Shown: piece after piece, positions 15,172 through 23,900 of the stretch
How positions within the stretch are numbered: the first letter of the stretch is position 1
How the letters are laid out: every line of letters begins with the position of its first letter
Origin: Burkholderiales bacterium
GTDB taxonomy: Bacteria; Pseudomonadota; Gammaproteobacteria; Burkholderiales; Nitrosomonadaceae
Length of the DNA stretch: 64,000 nucleotides
Direction: 5' to 3'
NCBI GenBank assembly: GCA_024235735.1
Contig: JACKLU010000011.1
Location: 1 to 64,000, forward strand
Program-made: the position numbers and the translations under genes
The notes under the pieces: generated by a model
Database searches by the model: none
What the model was told of the DNA's origin: nothing
What the model saw: the letters and a program-made list of their open reading frames with translations, nothing else

Positions 15172-16227
15172 ATGCTTTCCGGTTTTTTTTTAAGCCGAAG
15201 TAGGCCATTAACCGTCTGTAACGTGGAGGTTCGTTACCCCACCCCAGCTTACGTGCTTACGTGCTTACGCGCAGCGAAACTAATCGAACCGTGCGGATAT
15301 GACGATCCGGGGAAATCTTTCCAAATATCTTTTAAGCATACACACGCCGAATCTGCGATAATCCGGTTCACTGATTGGTATTTGTCATTTTCAACTGAAT
15401 TGCGATTTCCTAAAATCATCCCGGTTTCCGATATTTTTCTCTGCCTTAAAAAACAGCGCCAGCTTGTGCTGCACATGATCAAACGCGAAGTGACCGGCCG
15501 TTACCGCGGATCATTGCTCGGTTTGTTGTGGTCATTGGTCACACCTATGCTGATGCTGGGGATTTACACGTTTGTTTTCAGTGTTGTCTTTAAAGTACGC
15601 ATGAATCAGACTGGCGGCATTGACAGCCAGTTTGAATTCGCACTGCTGCTTTTTGCCGGTCTGATCGTGTTCAATCTGTTTTCGGAGTGCCTGTCGCGCG
15701 CGCCCACGCTGATTCTGAATAATGTCAACTATGTCAAACGCATTATCTTTCCGCTGGAAATTCTGCCTTGGGTCACACTTGGCGCGGCGCTTTTTCACGC
15801 CACGATCAGCTATTGCGTTTTATTCGTTTTTCTACTCGCCGCCGGCCAGACAATTTCCTGGACGGTGCTGCTGCTGCCCGTCGTATTGCTGCCTTTTCTG
15901 CTGTTAATTATGGGGCTGTCCTGGCTGCTCGCCTCAATCGGCGTTTTTATCCGTGATATCACGCAGTTTATCGGCCTGATTTTGACCATGCTGCTGTTCA
16001 TGAGCCCCATTTTCTATCCTGTTTCAGCCCTGCCGGAATCTATTCGCGATTACCTGTTTCTGAATCCACTGACTTTCATTATCGAACAGTCCCGCGCGAT
16101 TATCCTGTTCGGACAGTTACCGGAATGGTCCGGAATGATGATTTATTATGCCATCGGCATTCTGACGGCATGGGTCGGGTTGCTGTGGTTCCAGAAAACG
16201 CGCAAAGGATTTGCCGATGTTCTCTAA
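15172..16227 (+). CDS. wzm: ABC-2 type polysaccharide export permease (Wzm)
   Basis: This is the membrane half of an ABC transporter that flips O-polysaccharide or related glycans across the inner membrane. The conserved part begins KKQRQLVLHMIKREVTGRYR, then GSLLGLLWSLVTPMLMLGIYTFVFSVVF and five more membrane helices, ending WFQKTRKGFADVL. Family proteins are about 260 aa, so the first 70-100 residues of this 351-aa frame are doubtful: they have non-native composition. Better starts are TTG 15382, TTG 15400, GTG 15466 or ATG 15475. It overlaps wzt by 11 bp. An amphipathic N-terminal interface helix precedes TM1 in the family, favouring 15382-15400. Confidence 0.88.
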   Translation: MLSGFFLSRSRPLTVCNVEVRYPTPAYVLTCLRAAKLIEPCGYDDPGKSFQISFKHTHAESAIIRFTDWYLSFSTELRFPKIIPVSDIFLCLKKQRQLVLHMIKREVTGRYRGSLLGLLWSLVTPMLMLGIYTFVFSVVFKVRMNQTGGIDSQFEFALLLFAGLIVFNLFSECLSRAPTLILNNVNYVKRIIFPLEILPWVTLGAALFHATISYCVLFVFLLAAGQTISWTVLLLPVVLLPFLLLIMGLSWLLASIGVFIRDITQFIGLILTMLLFMSPIFYPVSALPESIRDYLFLNPLTFIIEQSRAIILFGQLPEWSGMMIYYAIGILTAWVGLLWFQKTRKGFADVL

Positions 16228-17527
16228 ACCGGATCTTGCTCCCGCGATTCAGGCCATGAGTCTTTCCAAGTGCTATCAGCTTTACAATCACCCGCGCGAC
16301 AGGCTCAAGCAGTTCCTATGGCGTGGCAAGCGGACATTTTTCCGGGAACTGTGGGCGCTGCGGAATATTGATCTGACCGTCACGCATGGCGAGGTCGTCG
16401 GCGTTGTCGGGCAAAACGGCTCCGGCAAATCGACGCTGCTGCAACTGATCTGCGGCACGCTAACGCCCACCAGCGGATCACTAAGCGTCAACGGACGCAT
16501 CGCCGCGCTGCTGGAGCTTGGCGCCGGATTCAATCCAGAATTTACCGGGCGCGAAAACATTTACATGAGCGCTGCGATTCTTGGACTCAGTTCGGCTGAA
16601 ATTGAAGACCGGCTCGAACATATCATTGAATTTTCCGGTATCCGCGATTTCATCGACCAGCCGGTGAAGACTTACTCAAGCGGCATGTTCGTGCGCCTGG
16701 CCTTTTCCGTATCGATCAATGTCGACCCCGAGATTCTCGTGATCGATGAAGCGTTATCGGTGGGTGACGGCGCTTTTTCACGCAAATCGTTTGACCGCAT
16801 CATGCAATTGCGTGACGCCGGTAAAACCATCCTGTTCTGCTCGCATTCGATGTTTCAGGTCGAAGCATTATGCTCGCGCGTGATCTGGCTTGATCATGGC
16901 AAGATGATCGCCGATGGCGACGCGGCAAAAGTAGTGGCTGATTACCAGATTTTTCTCGACAAAAGCGCGCTGGCCAGAAATGACGAAACCGCATCGCCAG
17001 CATCCACTGCGTCTTCAACCCTCCAGACGCCGCAAGCGGCGGAATCATCGCCATTCGCCGCCGGTCATGCGCATCTTGAAAACGTCAGCATTTTGATTGA
17101 CGGCGAAGATTGCAAGGATCACAAAGCTATCGCAGCCATCAGCGGCCAGTCATCACTTTCTGTGCGGATTACCTTTGCTTCCGACCCGACCCTACCCTGC
17201 CCCAATGCCGCCGTCACGATTCACAGCATGGATGCACGCACCATCACCAGCGCCGCCACCTGGGAAGATCAGATCACACCTCAGCGCCAACCCGATGGCA
17301 GCGGCAGCATCAGCCTGACGTTCGATCAATTACCCCTGCTAAAAGGCGAGTATCTGGTCAGCGCGCACCTTTTATGCGAACGCGGTATCCATGTCTACGA
17401 GTCCGCCATCGGCATCGCAACACTTGCCGTGCAGCAGAAGGGCCGCCTGCAGGGTTACTTCGCCATGCCGCACCGCTGGCAATGCAATAGCAATCACGCA
17501 CAAAATGAATTCCATGGAGAACGTTGA
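16217..17527 (+). CDS. wzt: Polysaccharide ABC transporter ATP-binding protein with Wzt C-terminal domain
   Basis: It energises Wzm. The 436-aa protein has Walker A GQNGSGKSTLL (about residue 73), the Q-loop region LLELGAGFNPEFTGREN typical of the Wzt/KpsT group, signature YSSGMFVRLAFSVSI and Walker B ILVIDEALSVGD. Residues about 275-436 form an extra beta-sandwich of the Wzt carbohydrate-binding type, which in O9a-like systems reads the glycan terminal modification. The start ATG overlaps the wzm stop. The following GNAT-family gene overlaps its end, so this is one operon. Confidence 0.92.
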   Translation: MFSKPDLAPAIQAMSLSKCYQLYNHPRDRLKQFLWRGKRTFFRELWALRNIDLTVTHGEVVGVVGQNGSGKSTLLQLICGTLTPTSGSLSVNGRIAALLELGAGFNPEFTGRENIYMSAAILGLSSAEIEDRLEHIIEFSGIRDFIDQPVKTYSSGMFVRLAFSVSINVDPEILVIDEALSVGDGAFSRKSFDRIMQLRDAGKTILFCSHSMFQVEALCSRVIWLDHGKMIADGDAAKVVADYQIFLDKSALARNDETASPASTASSTLQTPQAAESSPFAAGHAHLENVSILIDGEDCKDHKAIAAISGQSSLSVRITFASDPTLPCPNAAVTIHSMDARTITSAATWEDQITPQRQPDGSGSISLTFDQLPLLKGEYLVSAHLLCERGIHVYESAIGIATLAVQQKGRLQGYFAMPHRWQCNSNHAQNEFHGER

Positions 17528-18491
17528 CAGCAAGCCAGAATGGCAATGCCGCTGGGCTACGCCGCACGATCAGGATGCATTACTCGAACTTTTCGAATCG
17601 TCATTCGGCAAGCCTATGCCAGACGGCTTGTGGCAGTGGAAATACGCCCGACAGGAAAAACCCGGCATGCTGGCGCACATAGGCAATAGCATCATCGCCC
17701 ACTATGGCAGCATTCCTCGCACATTCAGCCTCAATAGCACAACGGTTAACGCCGCGCAGATCTGCGATGTCATGGTCGCGCCACGGATGCGCGGCATTCT
17801 GACGCGCAGAGGTCCGTTTATGCATACTGCGAACACTTTCCTGGGCGAACAGGTAGGGCCGGACAAACCTTACCGCTTTGCTTTTGGCTTTCCTTCCGAT
17901 CGACATGCCAGACTGGGCGAAAAAACCGGCTGGTATACACGTACCGACACTTTTCTGGAAGTCAGCTGGATACCGCGGCATCATCGGCAGGTGACGCTGC
18001 CTTTGCAGATCAAAACCACACCGCTGTCACTACAGGATGAAGCGATCATCGATGAGCTCTGGCAGACTATGCAATCCACCCTGCCGGATTGCCTGATTCC
18101 CGTCAAAGACGCCGTTTTTTTCAAGTGGCGCTATCTGAATCACCCCAGCCATGCCTATGCGACGTATACCGTTGCAAAACGCTGGAGCAGCAGAATTACC
18201 GGCATCATCACACTGCGCGATCACGCGACCAGTGGCGATATGGAACTACTCGACCTGCTGGGACCGCGCGAATCCATGACCACTTTATTGAAAACCGCGT
18301 GCCATATCGCCCGCCGCGCAGGCCGGAAACGGCTGTTCAGCTGGATGACACCAGCCATTCTCCGCCATTTGCCCGAACCTTCCGCGACGCAGGAGGTTTC
18401 CGGCGTCTATGTCACCCCCGATTACAAACAGATGGTCGACGAACGACAATTAGGCTGGTGGCTGATGTGCGGAGACACTGATTTTCATTAG
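17505..18491 (+). CDS. GNAT-family acetyltransferase-like protein of the polysaccharide cluster
   Basis: The 328-aa soluble protein begins (after the start overlapping wzt by 23 bp; ATG 17514 is an alternative) CRWATPHDQDALLELFESSF, with GKPMPDGLWQWKY, and IAHYGSIPRTF ... DVMVAPRMRGILTRRGPF, the acetyl-CoA-binding arrangement of GNAT proteins. The stretch FAFGFPSDRHARLGEKTGWY is typical of GNAT-like proteins in capsule/EPS loci. A second half-domain has a degenerate GNAT fold (WRYLNHPSHAYATYTV). Likely it acetylates a sugar or lipid intermediate; the substrate is unknown. A perfect hairpin lies just past the stop. Confidence 0.7.
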   Translation: MNSMENVDSKPEWQCRWATPHDQDALLELFESSFGKPMPDGLWQWKYARQEKPGMLAHIGNSIIAHYGSIPRTFSLNSTTVNAAQICDVMVAPRMRGILTRRGPFMHTANTFLGEQVGPDKPYRFAFGFPSDRHARLGEKTGWYTRTDTFLEVSWIPRHHRQVTLPLQIKTTPLSLQDEAIIDELWQTMQSTLPDCLIPVKDAVFFKWRYLNHPSHAYATYTVAKRWSSRITGIITLRDHATSGDMELLDLLGPRESMTTLLKTACHIARRAGRKRLFSWMTPAILRHLPEPSATQEVSGVYVTPDYKQMVDERQLGWWLMCGDTDFH

Positions 18492-18498
18492 ACAACAT

Positions 18499-18524
18499 GC
18501 CCGATTACGCGATGCTAATCGGGC
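18499..18524. repeat. REP-like hairpin after the GNAT gene
   Basis: GCCCGATTA - 8 nt - TAATCGGGC is a perfect 9-bp stem beginning 8 bp after the stop codon. A related hairpin GCCGGATT / AATCCGGC lies at 18588-18613. Both carry GTAGGCC-like flanks of a dispersed REP family. Confidence 0.65.
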
Positions 18525-18587
18525 CTACGCAAACCACGCAAACTGCCTTGATCACATTTTTCAACAATCGCATCTCAATCGGAGTAG

Positions 18588-18613
18588 GCCGGATTGAGCT
18601 TGCGTAATCCGGC
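18588..18613. repeat. Second REP-like hairpin
   Basis: GCCGGATT - 10 nt - AATCCGGC, in the gap between the GNAT and acyltransferase genes. Confidence 0.6.
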
Positions 18614-18658
18614 ATTAAGATACAATGAGACTTTTGCACGACCTGCGCAAATACCAAC

Positions 18659-18718
18659 GAGACCTTCGCACGGCGTCATGAGCGGAACGAGAATAAGGCA
18701 AAAATTTGCAAAGGTCTC
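18659..18718. mobile_element. Internally deleted MITE-A (60 bp)
   Basis: It starts GAGACCTTCGCACGGCGTCA and ends GCAAAGGTCTC, so both termini of MITE-A remain but about 80 bp of the centre is gone. A further isolated end (GAGACTTTTGCACGA, 18627-18641) lies just upstream. The right end abuts the acyltransferase start, whose AGG-containing upstream bases are partly MITE sequence. Confidence 0.75.
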
Positions 18719-18723
18719 CCAGG

Positions 18724-19773
18724 ATGAATACTGACCGCCAGCCACCGGATATCAATCCGGTCATCGAACTGCTGCGCGGCGTTGCCGCCGTCATGGTAAT
18801 GCTTTGCCATTACGCCGTACTGATTCAGGACGTGGAACGCAGCTGGCTGAATTTTCTGTACACCGGCGTGGATTTTTTCTTTGTCATCAGCGGATTTGTT
18901 TTCGCACCCCTGCTGCTCTCCCCGGCACGGGAAAATACTGCCGCCTTCGCGATCCGGCGGGCGTTCAGAATCTATCCGCTGTTTCTGTTCGCGATCCTGT
19001 TCTACGCCCTGCTGCCGCACAAGACATGGGATAACGGCATCATTTTGCAGCATGCGCTGTTCCTGCATACCACGATTTCAAAAGAAATCGCGTTTTATTA
19101 CAATCCCGCCTTCTGGTCTCTCCCGGTGGAAGTCGAATTCTACTTACTGCTCGGGTTGCTGGTTTTTCTGAAAATACGCAACACAACACCGGTATTATTA
19201 CTCCTGTCGGGATTATCGCTGCTGACCGGTCTGTGGGCGCATCATTTTCTGCCGGAAAATGCACATACAAAACTGGTGCTCATTCATCACCTGTCCAGCA
19301 TTCTGCCGGAATTCCTGCTCGGTACGCTGGCTTATCTGATCAGCAAAAACTGCGGCAGGTTGTCGGGCTTTCTGTACGGCATTGCGGGATTGCTGTTGCT
19401 GTCCGCTCTCGGCCATGGCTTTGTTATGCATGGCAATGCCATCAACGGCATGACCTACGGCTTGTTCAACCTGCTTTGCGCGCTCGGCTATCACTGGATC
19501 ATCATCGCCTGCGCGGCCTTTTACCGGCATGCGAACACTACGGTTTCATGGCGTCTGCTGGCGAGCGGCATGGGCAATCTCAGCTATGGTGTTTATCTGT
19601 TTCATAACGCCATGCCGCCCTTGATGAGCGCGTTCTTTGAATTCACGGGTGTTACATTATTCATTGCATCGATACTGACCACCTTTATGATTTCCGCTAC
19701 TATGTACCGGATTCTGGAAAACCCCATGCGTAAATTCGGACGGCGCTATGCGGCGCGGTTTTATCAAAGATAG
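18724..19773 (+). CDS. Acyltransferase family 3 (OafA/YrhL-like) membrane protein
   Basis: The 349-aa integral membrane O-acyltransferase opens with INPVIELLRGVAAVMVMLCHY (the catalytic-type RG...H motif), then DFFFVISGFVFAPLL and FAIRRAFRIYPLFLF, followed by about ten membrane helices, with SLPVEVEFYLLLG and LSYGVYLFHNAMPP. Such enzymes acetylate O-antigen or exopolysaccharide sugars from the cytoplasmic face. I prefer ATG 18724 to the TTG at 18706, which lies in the MITE end. The next gene begins 3 bp after its stop. Confidence 0.9.
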   Translation: MNTDRQPPDINPVIELLRGVAAVMVMLCHYAVLIQDVERSWLNFLYTGVDFFFVISGFVFAPLLLSPARENTAAFAIRRAFRIYPLFLFAILFYALLPHKTWDNGIILQHALFLHTTISKEIAFYYNPAFWSLPVEVEFYLLLGLLVFLKIRNTTPVLLLLSGLSLLTGLWAHHFLPENAHTKLVLIHHLSSILPEFLLGTLAYLISKNCGRLSGFLYGIAGLLLLSALGHGFVMHGNAINGMTYGLFNLLCALGYHWIIIACAAFYRHANTTVSWRLLASGMGNLSYGVYLFHNAMPPLMSAFFEFTGVTLFIASILTTFMISATMYRILENPMRKFGRRYAARFYQR

Positions 19774-19775
19774 CC

Positions 19776-20861
19776 ATGATCTCTGTCATACTGGTCAATT
19801 ACCACACTGCCCGACATACGCTCGACGCCGTCGCTTCCGTAGACGCACAACAGGCTATTGACAAGCCCGAAATCATCGTCGTCGATAACAGCGTCAGCGA
19901 TGCCGAAAGCGCTTTCCTGTCAGCGCATTTACCCGGCACCGCAACCTGTATTCGCAATCCGGAAAACACCGGTTTCGCCAGCGCCTGCAACCTGGCTTTC
20001 GCGCAATCCAGCGGCGAATTCGTGCTGCTGCTCAACCCGGATGCCCGTCTGCTGCCCGGCGCACTGTCAAAACTCGCTGACAGCCTGACAAATCACCCCG
20101 ACGCCGGAGCCGTCGGCCCGCGCGTATACTGGGACGACGGCCGCCGGTTTCTGATGCCGCCGAGCACTTATCCATCGCTGTCCGGCTTTTACCGGGAAGC
20201 CATTTCCAGGGCAATTCCGCGTCTGTCCGCGCATCCATCGCTTCACTTCCGGAAAAAAGCACTGCAGACCTGGACGTGCACCACCGCCATGCCGGTAGAA
20301 GCGTTGTCCGGCGGGCATGTGCTGATCCGCCGCGAAGCGATTCAGCGTTGCGGCGGTTTATTTGACCCGCGTTTTTTCATGTACTGGGAAGACACCGATC
20401 TGGTGTATCGTTTAAAAAAATACGGCTACCAGCTCTATCTGGAGCCCGGCGCGGAATGCCTGCATTATTACGAGCATTCGCACGCCAAAGACCGGTTGAT
20501 TGCTGAAGGCTGGCCAGCCTATCAGCAGAAACACCTGCGCAGCGATATGCGTTTTCAGCTGATCGACGCACTCAATAAACGCCTGCCGCCCGCCAGAGCA
20601 CCGTACATTGAATCGATCGCAGCAAACCGGGAAAAACTGGTTTTTCCCGTTCCCGCCGGACTGCGCAGCGCCTGGCTGCTGGAAATCGGTGTATCGCCAC
20701 AATTGATTCCCGCCATAGGCTATTTTGGCAACGGCCCTGCGGCTGAAATTGATGCATCCCTATTCCGGCGATTGCGCGAGAAAACCTATTTTGCACGCCT
20801 GTCCGCGCCGTCGCTCCGGCCAAATCCAATATATTACTGGCAGTGGCAGGGCTATCAATAA
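19776..20861 (+). CDS. Family 2 glycosyltransferase (rhamnosyltransferase-like)
   Basis: The 361-aa GT-A enzyme has N-terminal MISVILVNYHTARHTLDAV, IIVVDNSVSD, ENTGFASACNLAFAQ and the metal-binding LLLNPDARLLPGAL, with the C-terminal GGHVLIRREAIQRCGGLFD and FFMYWEDTDLVYRLKKYGY typical of dTDP-Rha:glycan transferases. A C-terminal extension of about 120 residues (from PPARAPYIESI) has no motif I know. It begins 3 bp after the acyltransferase, so the two are co-translated. The sugar and acceptor cannot be read from the sequence. Confidence 0.9.
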   Translation: MISVILVNYHTARHTLDAVASVDAQQAIDKPEIIVVDNSVSDAESAFLSAHLPGTATCIRNPENTGFASACNLAFAQSSGEFVLLLNPDARLLPGALSKLADSLTNHPDAGAVGPRVYWDDGRRFLMPPSTYPSLSGFYREAISRAIPRLSAHPSLHFRKKALQTWTCTTAMPVEALSGGHVLIRREAIQRCGGLFDPRFFMYWEDTDLVYRLKKYGYQLYLEPGAECLHYYEHSHAKDRLIAEGWPAYQQKHLRSDMRFQLIDALNKRLPPARAPYIESIAANREKLVFPVPAGLRSAWLLEIGVSPQLIPAIGYFGNGPAAEIDASLFRRLREKTYFARLSAPSLRPNPIYYWQWQGYQ

Positions 20862-20983
20862 CACGCGCGGATGCACATCCGGTGGTCACGTTAACGGACA
20901 CAACGGGAGATTACAAAAAAACGAATTTTGAAGCGCAGTATGTATAATTAGCGCGCGCTGTTTAAATATCACAAAAAAATTCA

Positions 20984-23900
20984 TTGGAAAATTTGCTCAT
21001 TCCTTATCAAGCTGCCGGAAATATCACGGCCAGCCGCGTTCTGGTGCTTGCCCCCCATCCTGACGATGAAGTCTTTGGCTGCGGCGGGGCCATTATGCGG
21101 CACATTGAACAACATGTACCTGTCCACGTCATCATTGTCACCGATGGCGCTTACGGCGTCAGTCCGGATGAAGCAAGCGCATATGTCCAACAACGTCGGA
21201 ACGAAAGCATCGCCGCCGCCGCCATCCTGGGTTCTGGAACGCCCATGTTCTGGCAACAGCCTGACCGCGAACTCTATTATGGCGAGAAACTGATCGGCGA
21301 AATTTCGGCTGCGATACACGAAACCCAGGCCGATCTGATCTACGCACCCTCGGTTTATGAAGTCCATCCGGATCATCGCGCGCTGGCCATGGCGACGCTT
21401 GAAGCCGTCCGCCGGTGCGAAAACCCTGTGCAACTGGCGCTGTACGAGATTGGTCAACCTTTTCAGCCCAATCTGTTGCTCGACATCAGCGATCTGGCGG
21501 CGCGCAAAATGGAAGCCATGCGCTGCTTTGCATCACAAAATGCCCGGCAGCGTTATGACCTCGATATTGCCGCGCTCAACCGTTACCGCACCTATACGCT
21601 GCCAGCCGACATCAGCGCAGCCGAAGCGTATATTCTGACGGACACAAAAGCGCTGGCCAGTGACCCACTAAAGTTGTACCAATCGGAACACGCGCGCCAA
21701 CAGAAAACAGGACTGCCGATAGACACAGGCGATCTCCCGCTGGTCAGCGTGATTATCCGCAGCATGGATCGCGACACGTTGTCCGACGCGCTGGATTCCG
21801 TCGCCTTGCAAACTTATCCGAATATCGAAGTCGTTCTGGTCAATGCGAAAGGCCCGGGGCACCGCGCCGTTGGTGAGTGGTGCGGACGCTTTCCGTTGCG
21901 GATGACAACAAATCCCCAACCGTTGCATCGCAGTAAAGCGGCAAACGCTGGACTAGACGCGACTCAAGGAAAATATCTGATTTTTCTGGATGACGATGAT
22001 TTTTTCTATCCCGAACATATCAGCAATCTGACCTCCGCATTACAAAACCGGCGAAACGCCCGCTGCGCCTACACAGGCGTACGTGTTGAACACTATACCG
22101 ATGATGCGCTGGGCCAGATTACCGAATTCAATGCACCCTACAACCAACACAGGCTTTTGAGTAGAAATTTTCTGCCTATCCATGCCGTGTTATTTGAGAA
22201 ATCGCTTATTGATTCCGATCACTGCAAGTTTGATGAGAACCTGGATGTCTTTGAAGATTGGGATTTCTGGATTCAGATTTCACTGTGCTGCGAAATCGTG
22301 CATATTGATAGCATCAGCGCTGTTTATCGCAATTACGGCGATTCCGGTCTGGGTCGTGGCCTGGATAAAATTTTTCTGCGAAAAACGCGCAGCAGGGTCT
22401 ATGAAAAATGGAAGTCACGATTTACCGGAGAACAGCTGGAAGATATGTTTTTGTACTGGGATGACAAAACTGCCGAGCTGACAGAACAAATCGCTGCCGG
22501 CACAGTCCGGGTTCACACACTTCAGGAGCGCATAAACCAGCTGGAAGATGAAAAGCGATCCAGCGAACAACGGGAACACGCCCTGCAAAAAAACATTCAG
22601 GAATCAGCCGCTGCAAATAATGCACTGGAATCCCATAACAAACATTTAATCAGCGTTATTAACGATTTCACACAGTCATCCTCGTGGAAAATTACGGCAC
22701 CCTTGCGATTCGTGTCGCGCATTGTTCATGGTCAGCATCGTGAAGCCTGGGACGGCTTGCGTCGCAGAATGCTCCCATTCGGAAAAAAAATATACAGAGC
22801 CCTGCCTGTTCGTGAACGGCAACGCCTTCTAGCCATTATTTACCGCTTTGCCGGACGTCTGTTTACCGGCACCGAGCACTACGAGCTATGGCGCATTGAA
22901 CAGCAATATGCCGGAAATCCTTCGCTGATTCATACCAATACAGCATTGACCGGCTTGACCGACATTGATGAAATTGAACCGCTGGCAGCGCCGCCTTCCG
23001 GGCGCATTGCCATTCATGCGCATATCTTTTACGCGGATCTGGCCAATGAGTTTGCCAGATTCCTGAATAATATGCCCTACCCCTATGACCTGTTCGTTTC
23101 GACAGCAAATGAAAAAGACAAGCATGCATGCCAGCGCGCCTTATCCCATTTACCGCAACTCAAACACATGACCATCGCCGTTGTACCGAATCGCGGGCGC
23201 GATATCGCGCCTTTTTTCGGCACTTTTGGTCAAACACTTCAGCAATATGAGTACATTGCGCATATACACAGCAAAAAATCACTGTACAGCAATGGCAAAG
23301 CTGACGGTTGGCGTGAATATCTGTTGAATCATCTGCTGGGCAGTCCTTTGCAGATCAGAAAAATTTTTTCACTGCTGGCAGGAGACAAAAACGTTGGCTT
23401 GATTTACCCGCAGAATTTTACTGCCCTGCCGCACTGGGCAAATACCTGGCTCTCCAATAAAGCCCTGGGACAACGGCTGTGCAGGAAACTCGGCATCGCC
23501 TCGGCGCCTTCGGGTTATTTCGATTTCCCGGCGGGTTCCATGTTCTGGGCGCAGTCCAAGGCGATTCAGCCTTTATTCAATGCTGGTTTCAACATTGAAG
23601 ATTTTCCTGAAGAAGCCGGACAAAACGACGCCACGCTTGCACATAGCATAGAGCGCGTTTTTGCCCTGGTGGCCCGGCAATCCGGATTTAACATCAATAT
23701 TCTGAAAGACAAGCAATCCCCAAGCTGGTCTCGCTGGCGCATTGATCGCTATATGCTGTATCAGCATGAAATCATAGAAACCACACTACGGCATCCCGAT
23801 GTTCGTATAGTCGTTTTCGATATTTTTGATACCTTGTTGACACGTCCGCTCTTGAATCCGGAAGACGTCAAGAAAATTATCGCCTATCGCGCCGGCGGAA

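Noticed and set aside
15172..15381. N-terminal 70 residues of the wzm frame
   Set aside because: As coding sequence it is doubtful: the family begins near KKQRQLVLHMIKREV. I kept the outer limit of the frame but note later starts.
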